DNA of 21,965 bases from NCBI GenBank assembly GCA_036897095.1, contig JAYMSP010002909.1:1-21965 (forward strand). Reading direction: 5' to 3'. The translations under genes and the position numbers were made by a program. This DNA comes from Plantago elongata. Lineage: Eukaryota; Streptophyta; Magnoliopsida; Lamiales; Plantaginaceae. A model generated the notes under the pieces. The model was not told the DNA's origin. It searched no databases and was given only the letters and a program-made list of their open reading frames with translations. Positions 20,400 through 21,965 of the stretch are shown piece after piece. Positions within the stretch are counted from its first letter, which is position 1; every line of letters begins with the position of its first letter.

Positions 20400-21590
20400 T
20401 TATATTTAAATAAAAAAACATATTTAACATGTTATAAGATTATTTAGAGTTTAAAATAAATAAAATTATGCATTTAGAAGTTGTTTTACAATTTTAAGTT
20501 CAATTAAGAGAGAAAATGAGTTTTGGATGGGATGATCTAAACATGTTCAAGACTAATCTTTATTTATAAATTGAAGAGACGAATTAGGTGGTAATTTTTA
20601 TTTATTTTTTATATTTATATTTTACGAGTTATTCGCAAAGAAAAAAGCGAAACAGGTGGCAGCAACACCCATTTAATTCCCCGTCATTGAATGACTGGGT
20701 GTTCGTGACATGCGCTAGAAAGATTTTTGTAATGGTTATCTGGATAAGTTTAAATCACAATTGGAGTAGTATTTACTGTGATTACTCAAATTTAGGAGTT
20801 TCATATTCTTTTTTCTTTTGCCAGAGTAACTATAATAACTAGATTGGGATTCATATTAGAGAGGGACTAGTGCCAACAAAAATTATAGTTTATTGAAATT
20901 AAATTTTGTTAATGACATTCATTTCACTGAGTTTACTTTCGGTGCAAGACATGTTAAAAAAAAAAAAGCCAACCCCTTCATTTTGTTATGCAGGAGTTCT
21001 TACGAATTAAATCGTACATAGGTGACTAAACTAAACCAAAACATGAGTGGCTAGGTTTGAGAGGACTAGGACTGCAAGAACCCTTACGAGGAGAACGTTT
21101 GATTGGCTTTTTCGTAGGAGCTACCTTGTGTCCAAAATTATACATTATCAAGTACAAAAATGTGCCTAATAGACTTATATACATTTAATGTAACTATCAA
21201 TCATAATACAAATTTATTTTAAATTATTTTTTTCTATTGGTAAAAATGCTTTCCACTGATCACATGTGGAGCCTAGGACCGTAAAACGAATCAAGCTGAA
21301 TGCTCGTGAAAAAAAATCAATTAATGTTCAGATCGTACTCGAGATCTATCAATACGATCTTTTACCATTTGCTATTAATCAAACATAATTGGTGTTACTT
21401 GTACTGTCGACTATTGTTATCAATCAGCATTCTACTAATTTCTATTTACAGACAGCTTCTCAACATGGAAGGAACAAATAGAAAATATGTCAAAAGGCAC
21501 CATAAGAAAAACTCAAAAAAGAGACTTGAACACAACAGTCAGGAAAACTAGTGTAGCTTCAAACTCAAGTTCCAGCAGTATAATATAACC
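20400..21590. other. Intergenic, AT-rich, including probable RPC6 3' UTR
   Basis: About 1.2 kb with no recognised gene. A 10-bp inverted pair (AAAAAGCCAA near 20966 and TTGGCTTTTT near 21104) is present but too short to call an element. The segment next to 21591 is probably the 3' UTR of RPC6. Open frames at 20588-20842 and 21300-21551 are low-complexity and unsupported. Confidence 0.5.
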
Positions 21591-21965
21591 TTAAAAGTCA
21601 ATATCGAGCCATTTGGTGTAATACACACAAGTGATAGGGGAGATAACACCATCAGGTGTGCAATCATTTATACGAGGACAAGCTCCACACGGGATTGAAG
21701 CAAATGCACCTTGCTTTGCGCCCTTTGAAGTCCCCATGCCACTGTCAGGAATTCTATAACAAACTGTTCCAATAGGAATAGGACGACATTCTTTCAATCC
21801 ATTGCTCTTAACTTCTAGGATCTCATCATCCAAAACCATGGCATTCAAGATTTCTTTAACCTGGGGAATAGATATATCAAACGTCACAACCTTCTTCACC
21901 TCATGGTGAACTGCCTCTACTGTTGCAACTTTTCGAGAATGAATTAACTTGAGGCACAGACGTCT
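21591..21965 (-). CDS. RNA polymerase III subunit RPC6 (RPC34/RPC39 family), C-terminal part
   Basis: Open without interruption from the window edge to a TAA at 21591-21593, giving the last 124 residues. The 5' part lies outside the window. RPC6 is a winged-helix subunit of the Pol III-specific RPC3-RPC6-RPC7 subcomplex, which contacts TFIIIB and helps open promoters of tRNA and 5S genes in the nucleus. The partial product has a winged-helix segment ending in LDDEILEVKSNG, then the C-terminal module with four cysteines spaced C-x2-C-x5-C-x10-C in CGACPRINDC...TC, and the family ending CVYYTKWLDIDF. In human and archaeal relatives these cysteines bind a 4Fe-4S cluster, so the site looks intact here. 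No intron is visible in this part. Confidence 0.93.
   Translation of the reverse strand, partial: RRLCLKLIHSRKVATVEAVHHEVKKVVTFDISIPQVKEILNAMVLDDEILEVKSNGLKECRPIPIGTVCYRIPDSGMGTSKGAKQGAFASIPCGACPRINDCTPDGVISPITCVYYTKWLDIDF

Noticed and set aside
20957-21113. Possible MITE with AAAAAGCCAA/TTGGCTTTTT ends
   Set aside because: Only about 10 bp of inverted match, one side inside an A-run, and no target duplication seen.
1-21965. CRISPR arrays, operons or other prokaryotic systems
   Set aside because: No regularly spaced repeats. All real genes are intron-containing plant genes, and the direct repeats present are LTRs and MITE-like elements.

Overview
The window is nuclear DNA of a flowering plant, almost certainly a eudicot. 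It is AT-rich, its genes carry many short GT-AG introns, and it holds plant-specific gene families and plant-type repeats. All four host genes lie on the minus strand, so each reads from high to low coordinates. I see no organelle, bacterial or viral genome sequence, and no new defence or biosynthetic system. The most unusual part is the pile of nested elements inside one host intron.

Layout from left to right. (1) 1-1202: low-complexity and unassigned DNA, including the probable 3' UTR of the first gene. (2) 1203-9171: a CASP-like (CASPL4-type) four-helix membrane protein gene with three coding exons (8867-9171, 8626-8761, 1203-1388). Its second intron is 7.2 kb because a Ty1/copia retrotransposon (about 1422-8149) sits in it, only about 33 nt from the 3' splice site. 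The Copia element has its own insertions: a block of TRIM-like miniature LTR retrotransposon units, some head-to-tail and some inverted (about 5861-7510), and a 141-bp MITE-like insert in one LTR (7890-8030). (3) 10270-13231: a complete nine-exon UDP-glucose 4-epimerase gene (352 aa, UGE1/UGE3 type). (4) 13928-14171: a decayed Stowaway-like MITE between genes. (5) 15726-19590: a complete three-repeat MYB (MYB3R) gene with eight coding exons (587 aa), a probable 5' UTR intron, overlapping upstream ORFs and a dense TGACG cluster upstream. (6) 21591-21965: the 3' end of the gene for RNA polymerase III subunit RPC6 (RPC34/RPC39 family), cut by the window edge.

The genes do not form a pathway. They cover cell-surface membrane domains, nucleotide-sugar metabolism, cell-cycle transcription and Pol III transcription, as expected for ordinary plant gene neighbours. 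Exon models were built by hand from reading frame, GT-AG sites and family similarity. The UGE and MYB3R models close exactly in phase at every junction, and so does the CASPL model.
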